Of a stretch of DNA of 64,000 nt, positions 32,549-41,396 are shown piece by piece (the stretch's first letter is position 1; the number at the start of each line of letters is the position of its first letter). The DNA is from Spirosoma sp. 48-14. Lineage in GTDB: Bacteria > Bacteroidota > Bacteroidia > Cytophagales > Spirosomataceae. The position numbers and the translations under genes were made by a program. The stretch is from contig NZ_MKUD01000023.1 of assembly GCF_001898575.1 (NCBI RefSeq), forward strand, positions 1 to 64,000, read 5' to 3'. The notes under the pieces are model-generated. The model searched no databases. It was not told the DNA's origin and worked only from the letters and a program-made list of their open reading frames with translations.

Positions 32549-33643
32549 TTAGAAGTTAACCACACCCCAGAACGCTTTCTTGGGCTGGTAATTCTGATCA
32601 AACAAAAGTGGATAGTCTTTGCGTCCGGCAACGGGAAAATTGTCCAGCCAGGTTGCTTTGTCTGAAACGTTCCAGAAGGTAACACCCGTTACTTTTCCTT
32701 TATACTTGCGGAATACGTCGAACAGCATCTTGTATTGGGTAGCCTGTTTATCAGCCATTTCCTGGGTAAACTCCGACTTATCGGTCTCCTTCCGCGGACG
32801 TCGCTCATGCTCTTTTGGATAGACAGAAAGGTCAAGTTCAGTGATTTGTACGGCCAGGCCAAGGCTCGCGAACCGATTGATAGAGGCCTCCAGTTCCTGG
32901 GCAGATGGCTCATAAATGGACCAGTGGCCCTGTAAACCAACCCCATGGATCGGAATTTTCTTGTCTTTCAATTTCTTGACAACCTGATAGATCCGGTCCC
33001 GTTTGGATGGGTTTTCGGTGTTGTAATCATTATAAAACAGCACCGCTTTCGGATCGGCTTCATGGGCGTATTGAAACGCTTTTTCGATATACTCCTCCCC
33101 TACTATCGTGTAAAAGTTAGACTGGCGATAGATCCCGGTGCCAGTATCAGGAACCGCTTCATTAACAACATCCCAGGCATAAATTTTGCCTTTATAGCGG
33201 CTCACGACATCCGTAATATGCCGTTTCATCCGCGCTAACAGCACCTCTTTCGTTACCTGCTTTCCTGCCGAATCGGTAAAGAACCATCTGGGCGTTTGAT
33301 TATGCCAGCAGAGTGTATGGCCCCTCACCCGGATACCTTTCTGGCTGGCGAAGTCAACAATGGCATCGGCATCGTCCCAGAAGTACCGATTCTCCTGGGG
33401 GTGGATAGGCCCCATTTTCATGGCGTTTTCGGGGGTAATGCTGCTGAATTGCTGCGTAATTAAGTCAGCTTCGGGGCCTTTGAGGTTTCGTGGAGCCACA
33501 GCGACACCCACTGGAAAATAATTTTTATAAGCCTCTTTCAGAGTCCGATCCTCAGCTGGATTAATCGGCTTGAATTGTAAACTAATCAGGCAAATGCCAG
33601 CTAGAATAACACTGTAAGCAATTGATTCGTTGACTGATAACAT
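32549..33643 (-). CDS. GH10 endo-1,4-beta-xylanase
   Basis: A 364-residue single-domain GH10 enzyme with a hydrophobic N-terminal export segment (about 8-23). Marks are RGHTLCWHNQTP, acid/base E162 in WDVVNEAVPD, GVGLQGHWSI, and nucleophile E269 in ITELDLS. It cleaves the xylan backbone. It is the first gene of the minus-strand cluster, directly before the sigma factor, so a little of it may generate the inducer. Two AGTGT/ACACT dyads lie upstream. It differs enough from the GH10 at 3238 that separate ligand preferences are possible. Confidence 0.92.
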   Translation of the reverse strand: MLSVNESIAYSVILAGICLISLQFKPINPAEDRTLKEAYKNYFPVGVAVAPRNLKGPEADLITQQFSSITPENAMKMGPIHPQENRYFWDDADAIVDFASQKGIRVRGHTLCWHNQTPRWFFTDSAGKQVTKEVLLARMKRHITDVVSRYKGKIYAWDVVNEAVPDTGTGIYRQSNFYTIVGEEYIEKAFQYAHEADPKAVLFYNDYNTENPSKRDRIYQVVKKLKDKKIPIHGVGLQGHWSIYEPSAQELEASINRFASLGLAVQITELDLSVYPKEHERRPRKETDKSEFTQEMADKQATQYKMLFDVFRKYKGKVTGVTFWNVSDKATWLDNFPVAGRKDYPLLFDQNYQPKKAFWGVVNF

Positions 33644-33660
33644 AGCTTTGAATACGCTCT

Positions 33661-33676
33661 AGTGTTAAAATACACT
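33661..33676. promoter_or_regulatory. AGTGT-N6-ACACT dyad upstream of GH10
   Basis: AGTGT (33661-33665) and ACACT (33672-33676) are separated by 6 bp, extended by flanking T and A to TAGTGT/ACACTA. It is 18 bp upstream of the GH10 start codon, a position suited to an operator or a 5' leader hairpin. Confidence 0.4.
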
Positions 33677-33804
33677 ACTATTTTTTCCTTCAGACTTACT
33701 TGTTTTCCTCTATCGCTCGATCGGGATGCCTTACCCTTACTTGTTTTTAGCCCACCCCTTAATGACGTACAGCAGTCGCTAATGAATACTTTCAGCATGA
33801 CAGA

Positions 33805-33821
33805 AGTGTCTTTTTGACACT
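33805..33821. promoter_or_regulatory. AGTGT-N7-ACACT dyad upstream of GH10 (distal)
   Basis: AGTGTC and GACACT flank TTTTT, so the arms are 6 bp long. It shares TTGACACTTTT with the element upstream of the VOC gene. It lies about 160 bp before the GH10 start, in the 614-bp gap between divergent GH10 and IclR genes. Confidence 0.45.
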
Positions 33822-33843
33822 TTTTCATGTAAAAAAAATTAGC

Positions 33844-34257
33844 TATAAAAACATAGCCAACTGCTCTAACTACTCATATATGAAGCTTCCTATTGGTTAA
33901 CTAAGGCCTGGCTTTGAAATGACAAGCCTGCTTCCTTTGATTAATAATACAATTTTACAGCAATATAATTATAACACCCAAATAATTTTAATAAAAAACT
34001 GATGCTGTTTAACATTTCCTTAACGTAGTTCAGCCTATGTTACATACACAGGTATGTTCCGCTATAACAAATCTACACTTAATGCCTATGCCAGTCTTCA
34101 TAAAACTCATGACCACCCACCTGATTGATTATTGCTTTAGCTCCGCCTACTGTCCATTCTTTTCTTTTCAACTCAATGCAGTTCGCACAATGCCTTCTAA
34201 GAAAAACTTTACTTTGTCAATTGTTACAATAATTTTGCATTATAAAATTAAAAATCA
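33844..34257. other. Remainder of the divergent GH10/IclR intergenic region
   Basis: The gap is AT-rich and holds no convincing gene. A frame of 74 codons (34037-34261) has no recognisable product and an unusual composition. Seen are a small dyad ACATAC-N4-GTATGT (34042-34057), and TAATTTTG (34230-34237), which fits the Bacteroidota -7 consensus TAnnTTTG and lies 20 bp upstream of the IclR start. A good -33 TTG at the right distance is lacking, so the promoter call is weak. Confidence 0.35.
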
Positions 34258-34995
34258 ATGATTCAAGTAATTAACCGGGCACTGGACCTGCTGGAATTAA
34301 TAGCCAATGAACCCGAACAACCCAAATCCCTGGGTGAATTGGCCGATGGGCTCAGCCTGAATCATGGTACCTGCGCCAACATTTTAAAAACTCTGGTAGC
34401 CCGTGGTTACGTTGAGCAAATTGGAACAAAAAAAGGCTATATTCTGGGTGCGAAATCCTATACATTAACCGGGAATGAAGCCTACCAGAAGGATTTACTC
34501 GAAGCGGCCCGTGAGCCAATGGAGACGCTGACCCGATCAATCAACGAAAACTGCCTCTTAGCCGTACTTAAAGATAATCAGCGAGTTGTCATACACAGAA
34601 CGTTTGCAGAACAGGACTTACAAGTCCGCACAGCCGACCTGAAACCGATATATGATTCAGCTTCAGGGAGACTCCTGCTGGCTATGCTCCCTAAAGAAAA
34701 AATTCTGCGCTTTGTGGTAAAATATGGACTTCCAATAGGTGATTCATGGCCCGAAATTCAGTCCGAAGCTCAGTTGCACGAAGCCTTATCATTGATCCAT
34801 CAGGAGAAACTAGCCTTACAAACTATTCCCAATCGGCATGTTATAGGGCTAGCTGTACCGATTTATAAAAATGGGCTTGTTGTATCGAGCCTGAGCATCT
34901 ACCTGCCTGAGTACCGTTATATGACCATGGATAAACGGAAACTTGTGCTCTCGCTCCGAAAATGCGCCGATGAAATTAATAACAAACTGATATAG
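34258..34995 (+). CDS. IclR-family transcriptional regulator
   Basis: The 245-residue protein has an N-terminal winged HTH (about 1-60: VINRALDLLELIANEPEQPK, then LNHGTCANILKTLVARGYVEQ). An IclR effector-binding domain follows (about 80-240, with DSASGRLLLAML and GLAVPIYKNG). IclR proteins respond to small carboxylates or sugar acids and commonly control catabolic genes. It is followed by a terminator and then the second susCD set, 196 bp away. Because the downstream genes encode a sugar-acid pathway, it probably regulates them; that link is inference. Confidence 0.92.
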   Translation: MIQVINRALDLLELIANEPEQPKSLGELADGLSLNHGTCANILKTLVARGYVEQIGTKKGYILGAKSYTLTGNEAYQKDLLEAAREPMETLTRSINENCLLAVLKDNQRVVIHRTFAEQDLQVRTADLKPIYDSASGRLLLAMLPKEKILRFVVKYGLPIGDSWPEIQSEAQLHEALSLIHQEKLALQTIPNRHVIGLAVPIYKNGLVVSSLSIYLPEYRYMTMDKRKLVLSLRKCADEINNKLI

Positions 34996-35018
34996 AATAC
35001 TATACGGTTAATTATTTG

Positions 35019-35039
35019 AAAGGCTTCGGCCTTTTTTTT
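35019..35039 (+). terminator. Rho-independent terminator after the IclR gene
   Basis: AAAGGC pairs with GCCTTT around a TTCG tetraloop, followed by a run of eight T (35032-35039). It lies 24 bp after the stop codon. This separates the regulator transcript from the susCD genes that follow. Confidence 0.85.
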
Positions 35040-35148
35040 ATGCCCTATCAATAAACCACTCCTCAGTTAAAACGAGATTTTTTATGAAAAATCAACAAAG
35101 AATTTGGAGTTAATCTATAAACCGCCTTACTATTGTAATAAAATAAAA

Positions 35149-35173
35149 TTAATTTTTATATTATAAAAATTAA
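35149..35173. promoter_or_regulatory. 25-bp AT-rich palindrome upstream of susC
   Basis: Two 12-bp arms, TTAATTTTTATA and TATAAAAATTAA, are perfectly complementary around one base. It ends 18 bp before the susC start codon. The position suits a repressor or activator site for the nearby IclR protein, or overlap with the promoter itself; a hairpin in the leader is the alternative. Confidence 0.5.
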
Positions 35174-35191
35174 CCTTAAACCTTACTCCTA

Positions 35192-38188
35192 ATGAAACAA
35201 TGTATATGCAGATGGATCAGTGTCTGCTTAACCACTCTGCTTAGTTGCTCGGTTGGGTGGGCCCAGTCGGTCGTAACAGGGAAGGTAACTGGAGCGGGCG
35301 ATAATGCAGTTCTACCCGGTACCACTGTATCACTGAAAGGAACCACTACCGGAACAACCACCGATGCCAATGGAACTTACCGGATTTCGGTCGGTAGCCA
35401 GTCAACTGCAACGCTGGTATTTTCGTCAGTGGGTTTTCTAAGTCAGGAGATTGCGGTTGGCAATCAATCGGTTATCAATGTGAGCCTAGCGGTCGACACC
35501 CGGCAACTGAATGAAGTTGTTGTTGTTGGCTATGGCACGGTACGAAAAAGCGATTTGACCGGCTCACTAGCCCAGGTAAAAGCCAAAGAACTCTCTTCGT
35601 TTCCGGCTCCCAACGTGCTACAGGCGTTATCGGGCAGGGCACCTGGAGTACAAGTGATTCAGAATACGGGGGCACCAGGTGCCGCCATTAGTGTTCGTAT
35701 CCGGGGGGCGAACTCGGTTCAGGGAAGCAATGAACCCTTATATGTGATTGATGGCTTCCCTATTGCGGGTGGCAGTCCGTCTATTTTGAATAGCAACGAT
35801 ATTGAGTCGATGGAAATTCTTAAAGATGCATCGGCTACTGCTATTTATGGGTCACGGGGGGCAAATGGCGTCGTTCTGATTACCACGAAACAGGGCAAAG
35901 CAGGCAAAGTTCAGGTGGACTATGAAGGAAGCTACAGCGTTCAGTCGCTTCGGAAAAAACTGGACCTGATGAATGCAAAAGAATACGCGACCTTTTACAA
36001 CGAGCAAGCTACCAACGATGGCAAAGCCCCTTATTTCACTCAAGCTCAGATCGACGGATTTAGCCAGAGTTATGACTGGCAGGATCTCGTATTCCGGAAA
36101 GCGCCCATGCAAACGCACAACCTGACCGTAAGTGGAGGTAACGAAAAAACCCATTTCTCTATTGGTGGGAGCCTGCTTACGCAACAGGGAATCATTCCCA
36201 ACAGTGATTTTAAGCGGTATTCACTGCGCGCAAATATTACCACCGATGTGAGTTCAAAATTCTCACTGACCTATGGGGCTACCTTAAGCAAAATCACGTC
36301 CAACCGCCAGAATAACTCGGGGGGTAATCGGGGATCAAGCTTGATTTCAGCCGCTATTTCGGCCCCGCCCACCCTGACACCTTATAACGACGATGGCAGC
36401 TATCGGGTCTTAACAACGGCCTATCCGTTTATCTCTAATGGAATTGTAAACCCCATCAATGTGATCAATGAAACGAGCGACAAGCTAGATGCAAACCGGA
36501 TTCTGGCCAATGCTGCCCTGACCTTTAAACCGTTTGATGGGCTGGCTATAAAAATATCGGGTGGTATTGAGAATGCCGATGACCGCACCGATACCTACCA
36601 GACAACCAGGCTGATCAACTCGTTGGGCAATGCCAGCGTTGGCGTTACCCGAGCCACCAGTTTTCTCAGCGAAAATACGGTTAGCTACCTAAAAACGATT
36701 GGTCAGAAACACAGCCTGGCGGCTGTAGCCGGGTTTACGTACCAGGACTTTCTTAATACCTCATTGAGTGGCTCGGGCACGGGATTCCTTAGCAACGTTA
36801 CCGAGACGTATAATCTGGCATCGGCCACTACACCCGGCATACCGAGCACGAGTTATGGTTTTAGTACGCTCCTGTCGTATCTGGGTCGTATTAATTACAG
36901 CTATAACAACCGCTACCTGGCCACCATTAGCTTCCGGGCCGATGGCTCATCGAAATATTCGGAGGGCAACAAATGGGGTTATTTCCCCTCTGGAGCGCTG
37001 GCCTGGCGTGTATCGGAAGAGCCATTCATGAAAAACGTTGCTTTTCTGTCGGACCTCAAATTACGGGCGAGCTGGGGCCTATCGGGTAGCCAGGCAATCA
37101 ATGCCTACGCAACGCTCAACATGCTCTCATCGGGCAAAACGGTTTTCAATGATGCCCTCTACACGACATTTGCCCCCAGTACAACCCTACCCGGCGACCT
37201 GAAATGGGAGACGACTGAACAAACCGATGCGGGTGTCGATATGTCCTTTTTCAACAATCGCCTACATGCTACGGCCGATTATTACATAAAAAACACCCGC
37301 GATTTGCTCAATACGGTGCAATTGCCCAGTTCGTTCGGGTATACCACCACAATCCGTAACGTTGGCGAGATTCAGAATAAAGGCTTCGAATTTTCGGTAG
37401 ATGGCCGAGTGATCGACAAAGCGGTTAAGTGGGATGTATCGGCTAACATCGCGTTCAACCGCAGTAAAGTCATTAAACTCTACAATAACCAGGATATTCT
37501 GGGCGGCAATTTCAATGTTACGCTGATTTCCGATGCGGCCAACCTGCTCCGGCAGGGTTTACCCGTAGGGGTTTTCTATGGCTACGTTGAGCAAGGTTAT
37601 TCCGATAAAGGGCAGGTCGTTTACAAGGACTTAAACGGCGATGGCGTCATTAATCAGAACGATAAAACCGTTATTGGCAACCCGAATCCAAAGTTCATCT
37701 ACGGCTTCAATTCGTCAGTGTCTTTCAAGGGGCTGGAACTGTCATTTTTTATTCAGGGCGTGCAGGGGAATGACCTAGCAAACCTTAGCGCGATTGGCAA
37801 TACGCTCGATTTCAATTACGGCTTAAACATGCCCCATGAGGTATACCTCAACCATTGGACACCAACGCACACCGACGCGAAGTACCCCGTTATATCAAGC
37901 AAAAATTCCTATAATTTCTCCAATCGGAATATTGAAAACGGCTCGTTCATGCGGCTCCGTAACATTCAGTTAGCCTATACACTACCTCTGAAACAGTGGG
38001 GACTTAACAATTTGCGCCGGATACAGATCTATGCCAGCGGACAAAATCTGCTCACCATCACCAAGTATTCCTGGTGGGACCCCGAAGTCAATTCGCTGGG
38101 GGGAGCCAACTCCATTGGGCAGGGGATCGACTATTATACGTACCCAACTACCAAATCGGTCACGTTTGGGTTGCGAATTGGCTTCTAA
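35192..38188 (+). CDS. SusC/RagA TonB-dependent transporter
   Basis: A 998-residue outer-membrane protein with signal peptide (cut near GWAQS). The carboxypeptidase-like domain (about 27-105) contains GTTTDANGTYRISV. A TonB-box-like LNEVVVVGYGTVRKSD, a plug with EILKDASATAIYGSRGANG, and a 22-strand barrel follow. Unlike the SusC at 26999 it has no STN domain, so anti-sigma signalling is not expected. Its partner SusD starts 28 bp downstream. It probably imports an oligosaccharide or sugar-acid-containing fragment for the pathway encoded downstream. Confidence 0.95.
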   Translation: MKQCICRWISVCLTTLLSCSVGWAQSVVTGKVTGAGDNAVLPGTTVSLKGTTTGTTTDANGTYRISVGSQSTATLVFSSVGFLSQEIAVGNQSVINVSLAVDTRQLNEVVVVGYGTVRKSDLTGSLAQVKAKELSSFPAPNVLQALSGRAPGVQVIQNTGAPGAAISVRIRGANSVQGSNEPLYVIDGFPIAGGSPSILNSNDIESMEILKDASATAIYGSRGANGVVLITTKQGKAGKVQVDYEGSYSVQSLRKKLDLMNAKEYATFYNEQATNDGKAPYFTQAQIDGFSQSYDWQDLVFRKAPMQTHNLTVSGGNEKTHFSIGGSLLTQQGIIPNSDFKRYSLRANITTDVSSKFSLTYGATLSKITSNRQNNSGGNRGSSLISAAISAPPTLTPYNDDGSYRVLTTAYPFISNGIVNPINVINETSDKLDANRILANAALTFKPFDGLAIKISGGIENADDRTDTYQTTRLINSLGNASVGVTRATSFLSENTVSYLKTIGQKHSLAAVAGFTYQDFLNTSLSGSGTGFLSNVTETYNLASATTPGIPSTSYGFSTLLSYLGRINYSYNNRYLATISFRADGSSKYSEGNKWGYFPSGALAWRVSEEPFMKNVAFLSDLKLRASWGLSGSQAINAYATLNMLSSGKTVFNDALYTTFAPSTTLPGDLKWETTEQTDAGVDMSFFNNRLHATADYYIKNTRDLLNTVQLPSSFGYTTTIRNVGEIQNKGFEFSVDGRVIDKAVKWDVSANIAFNRSKVIKLYNNQDILGGNFNVTLISDAANLLRQGLPVGVFYGYVEQGYSDKGQVVYKDLNGDGVINQNDKTVIGNPNPKFIYGFNSSVSFKGLELSFFIQGVQGNDLANLSAIGNTLDFNYGLNMPHEVYLNHWTPTHTDAKYPVISSKNSYNFSNRNIENGSFMRLRNIQLAYTLPLKQWGLNNLRRIQIYASGQNLLTITKYSWWDPEVNSLGGANSIGQGIDYYTYPTTKSVTFGLRIGF

Positions 38189-38216
38189 TCACTTTAAACC
38201 AAGGCCTTACTGAGTC

Positions 38217-39722
38217 ATGAATTTCATACCTACTTTTTTACATCGCTACGTTAGAAAAGGGTCTCCTCTCCGACCCGGCCTAACTACGTTTCTTTTCCTC
38301 TCGGTACTGTTTTCGTCCTGCCAGGATATACTGGAAGAACACCCAAAATCCATTGCCGTCGAAACATTTTATAATACAACCAGCGAACTGGATGCTGCCG
38401 TAGCTGCTATTTACAGTGGCCTGCGCAACGCAACCAGTGGTATCGGGGGCGAATATGCAGCCCAACTGGAAGCCTACACCGATTACTGTTACGGACGGTC
38501 GGGAAGCAGTTACGCTATCCTGAGCGATTTTCAGGGGTTAAACAGTACGAATATTGTTCGGGTAGGCAATATGTGGACGGTCTTCTACCTCAGCGTTCGG
38601 AATGCTAACCTGGTTATTCAGAATGCTCCCAATGCTAAAAGTGTTTCGACCACCGACATTGCCAAATATGTAGGTGAAGCACGTTTCCTGCGGGCACTGA
38701 CCTATTTTACGCTCGTCAAAAACTGGGGGGCAGTGCCTCTGCGTACGGAAGCGAACCTGGACCAGCCCAATGTTAAGCGGAGTTCGCCCAGCGAGGTTTA
38801 CCAGTTAATTGTATCCGATCTTCAGAATGCAGAAACAACCCTGCCCGACAAACCAGCTCAGGTAGGTCACCCGTCGAAATGGTCGGCCAAAACTGTCCTC
38901 GCCGATGTGTATTTCTATCAGGGGAAAAATGCCGAAGCCCGCGACAAAGCCAATGAGGTAATCCAATCGGGAAAATACTCGCTCGTACCTATTACGAAAA
39001 CCGACGATTTACAGAATATTTTCGGCCCGTCTGTAGTGACAACAACCGAGGAGATTTTTTACCTAAAATATACCCGCCAGGCCGGCCAGGGCATGTACTT
39101 TGTTATGTTTCCTAACCACCCCGGTACCAAATTTGTCGGCGCGGGCGGTTTCTACGGCATCAGCTCCGATATACGGAATTCGGTCTACGCAGCCTGGGAC
39201 GACAAGGATTTGCGCAAAGGCAACTGGTACGTCTGGGATCTTGGCTTAGGCCCAACCAGTACACTTAGTAAAAAATTCATTGACCCGCAGGCCCCGTTTC
39301 AGGATGCCTGTGGTAACGACTTCCCCATGTACCGCTACGCCGATGTGCTGCTCCTCTACGCCGAAGCCGCGAGCCGGGCCGGGAACGGTCCAACGGCCGA
39401 TGCGATGGAGGCTCTCAATCAGGTACACCGACGTGCGTATGGTGTTAATCCAACGACCGTCTCCAGCGTTGATTTCAAACTAAGCGATTATACCGCCAGC
39501 ACCTTTAACGATCTGGTACTGAAAGAGCGTGGGTACGAAACCCAACTGGAAGCAAAACGCTGGCACGATCTAAAGCGGTTAGGGACCGACAAACTAAAGG
39601 CTGTTATTAAAGCTGCGGTCGGGAAAGATGTAGCTGACAAACATCTGCTTTGGCCCATTCCGGTATCGGAGTTGAATTATAATACGGCGCTTGCCGCCAC
39701 CGATCAGAATCCTGGGTATTAG
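38217..39722 (+). CDS. SusD/RagB outer-membrane glycan-binding lipoprotein
   Basis: A 501-residue lipoprotein with an atypically long positively charged start and lipobox LFSSC (C35). SusD elements are visible: LEEHPKSIAVETFYNTTSEL, ARFLRALTYFTLVKNWG, the TPR helices, YRYADVLLLYAEA, ERGYETQLEAKRWHDLKR, and the ending LLWPIPVSEL...NPGY. It binds the glycan at the surface and pairs with the SusC upstream. The two genes are 28 bp apart. A hairpin-like repeat region follows its stop before the GH10-like genes. Confidence 0.95.
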   Translation: MNFIPTFLHRYVRKGSPLRPGLTTFLFLSVLFSSCQDILEEHPKSIAVETFYNTTSELDAAVAAIYSGLRNATSGIGGEYAAQLEAYTDYCYGRSGSSYAILSDFQGLNSTNIVRVGNMWTVFYLSVRNANLVIQNAPNAKSVSTTDIAKYVGEARFLRALTYFTLVKNWGAVPLRTEANLDQPNVKRSSPSEVYQLIVSDLQNAETTLPDKPAQVGHPSKWSAKTVLADVYFYQGKNAEARDKANEVIQSGKYSLVPITKTDDLQNIFGPSVVTTTEEIFYLKYTRQAGQGMYFVMFPNHPGTKFVGAGGFYGISSDIRNSVYAAWDDKDLRKGNWYVWDLGLGPTSTLSKKFIDPQAPFQDACGNDFPMYRYADVLLLYAEAASRAGNGPTADAMEALNQVHRRAYGVNPTTVSSVDFKLSDYTASTFNDLVLKERGYETQLEAKRWHDLKRLGTDKLKAVIKAAVGKDVADKHLLWPIPVSELNYNTALAATDQNPGY

Positions 39723-39723
39723 G

Positions 39724-39804
39724 ATAATGGACAATGGACAATGCATTTTATCAGTCTGCCTACTCTCACACTATCAATTCTTCATTGTTCATTGTCCATT
39801 CATT
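39724..39804. repeat. ATGGACAATG-type inverted repeat
   Basis: A left arm with AATGGACAATGGACAATG and a right arm with the complementary CATTGTTCATTGTCCATT pair imperfectly. Words of ATGGACAATG type recur at 41285-41387. It fills part of the 183-bp gap between susD and the first GH10-like gene. Confidence 0.6.
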
Positions 39805-39905
39805 TTCAGATAGGTTGGTTGGTCAGGTAGTCGACCCATGTTGACTACCTGATTGTTAGAGTTGCATGCTTCCTTTATCATTTTGACCGTATTGACTTAC
39901 AGTAC

Positions 39906-41282
39906 ATGAGGCAGTTTATTCATATCCTATTGCTGGTGGCCTTTGCCTTTCAGGCTTCAGCCCAGCTTTCCGACGACTACAAGAATCAATGGAGTGACCC
40001 GGCAGTGCAACAACGAATTGCCGACGGTATCCGCGAAAACCGCATGGGTGCCTTCACCATTCAGTTTACCGATAAGGACGGCAATCCGGTTTCGCCGGGC
40101 GAGGTTTCTCTAACCCAAACTCACCATGACTTTTACTTCGGGGCCAATGGATTTATGGTGAAAGGGTTCAAGAATCCGAAAGAAGATGCACTCTACGAAG
40201 AGTACTTTACGAAGCTATTCAACTTCGTAACAATTCCCTTCTATTGGCCTGAACTGGAGCCGGAGCCGGGTAAACTGCGATTCGGGAAAGATAGCCCATA
40301 CAGCTACCGACGTCCGGCACCCGATGTAGTGCTGGAATTTGCTCGAAAAAATAACATCACCCCCAAAGGCCATACGCTCGTGTGGGACAACCCGCGCTGG
40401 TCAATTCCAACCTGGCTGCCTAAGGATGAAAAAATCATGGAGCAGAAAATCAGCAAGCGTCTTCAGGAAATCGGTGAGCGGTATGGTCATGATATTCAGA
40501 TCTGGGACGTGGTGAATGAAGTAACCGACCGCCACCCCGACGTGCTGATGCCTAAAGATTTTGCGTTTAAGGCGTTTAAGGAAAGCGAGCGGCTGTTTCC
40601 GAATAGTAATGTGTTTACGCTCAATTTCACGACTGGAATCTGGAACCGTAGCAACAAACGCGAATACAGTGCCGATTATCTGCTCCTCGAAAATTTGCGG
40701 TTACGTAACGCCAAAATCAACGCCATTGGCATGCAGTTTCACAACTTCAGTGAGCCGGAATATGAGCAGATTTTGAAAGGGAAAGCCATGACGCCCACTA
40801 CGTTGTTCAATACACTCGATTTATATTCAGATTTCAATTTGCCGATTCACATTACTGAAATTACAGTATCTGCTTTATCAGACAAGGGGCCTGAATATCA
40901 GGCAGTGATGACTGAGAATTATTACAAACTGTGGTTCAGTCATCCGAAAGTAGAAGGCATTATCTGGTGGAATCTGGTCGATGGAACGGCAGCTCCGGCA
41001 CGTATCAAATCAGACGGTACGGTAGTTCCTGGCGAAGACAAATGGAAAGGTGGGCTCCTGAATCGTGATTTCACCAAAAAGCCTGCTTACGACGTTCTTG
41101 ACCGATTGATTAACAAGGAATGGCGCACAAACCTGACGACATCGCCTAAAAATAACGCGGTCAGTTATCGTGGTTTCTATGGTACGTATAAGCTGGTCAC
41201 CCAGCGGAACGGAAAGAAATATGAGAAAGACGTTCAGTTCCCCAAAAGCGGCACACGTACGCAGGTTGTGGTACTGGACTGA
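39906..41282 (+). CDS. Atypical GH10-family glycosidase with N-terminal extension
   Basis: A 458-residue secreted protein (signal peptide cut near ASAQ). An N-terminal module (about 22-75) contains FTIQFTDKDGNPVSPGEVS and leads into the barrel at FYFGANGF. The GH10 catalytic marks are E205 in WDVVNEV and E318 in HITEITV, with KGHTLVWDNPRW and GMQFHNF. The usual NxMKW segment after strand 2 is replaced by FVTIPFYWPELEPE, so specificity may differ from true xylanases. The C-terminal beta piece (about 420-458) follows EWRTNLTT. A close paralogue is next in the operon. Confidence 0.85.
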   Translation: MRQFIHILLLVAFAFQASAQLSDDYKNQWSDPAVQQRIADGIRENRMGAFTIQFTDKDGNPVSPGEVSLTQTHHDFYFGANGFMVKGFKNPKEDALYEEYFTKLFNFVTIPFYWPELEPEPGKLRFGKDSPYSYRRPAPDVVLEFARKNNITPKGHTLVWDNPRWSIPTWLPKDEKIMEQKISKRLQEIGERYGHDIQIWDVVNEVTDRHPDVLMPKDFAFKAFKESERLFPNSNVFTLNFTTGIWNRSNKREYSADYLLLENLRLRNAKINAIGMQFHNFSEPEYEQILKGKAMTPTTLFNTLDLYSDFNLPIHITEITVSALSDKGPEYQAVMTENYYKLWFSHPKVEGIIWWNLVDGTAAPARIKSDGTVVPGEDKWKGGLLNRDFTKKPAYDVLDRLINKEWRTNLTTSPKNNAVSYRGFYGTYKLVTQRNGKKYEKDVQFPKSGTRTQVVVLD

Positions 41283-41284
41283 AA

Positions 41285-41387
41285 ATTAATGAATAATGTA
41301 CAATTGATAATACATTGTATATCAGGATTGTACTGCCTTGTTTGTTTACGGTTCATTATCCATTTTTCATTACACATTATCCATTTA
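41285..41387. repeat. ATGGATAATG-type inverted repeat
   Basis: Arms built on AATGAATAATG and the complementary CATTATCCATTT pair imperfectly over the gap between the two GH10-like genes. The words match the family seen at 39724. The longer open frame of the next gene runs through it and is therefore not used as start. Confidence 0.55.
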
Positions 41388-41396
41388 CCTAAGCCT

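Noticed and set aside
31912-32685. Longer start for the sigma factor at 32685
   Set aside because: It would overlap the GH10 coding region and add residues unlike any sigma factor; the ATG at 32502 gives the normal length.
34037-34261. 74-codon frame upstream of the IclR gene
   Set aside because: No recognisable product, poor composition, and it overlaps the likely IclR promoter region.
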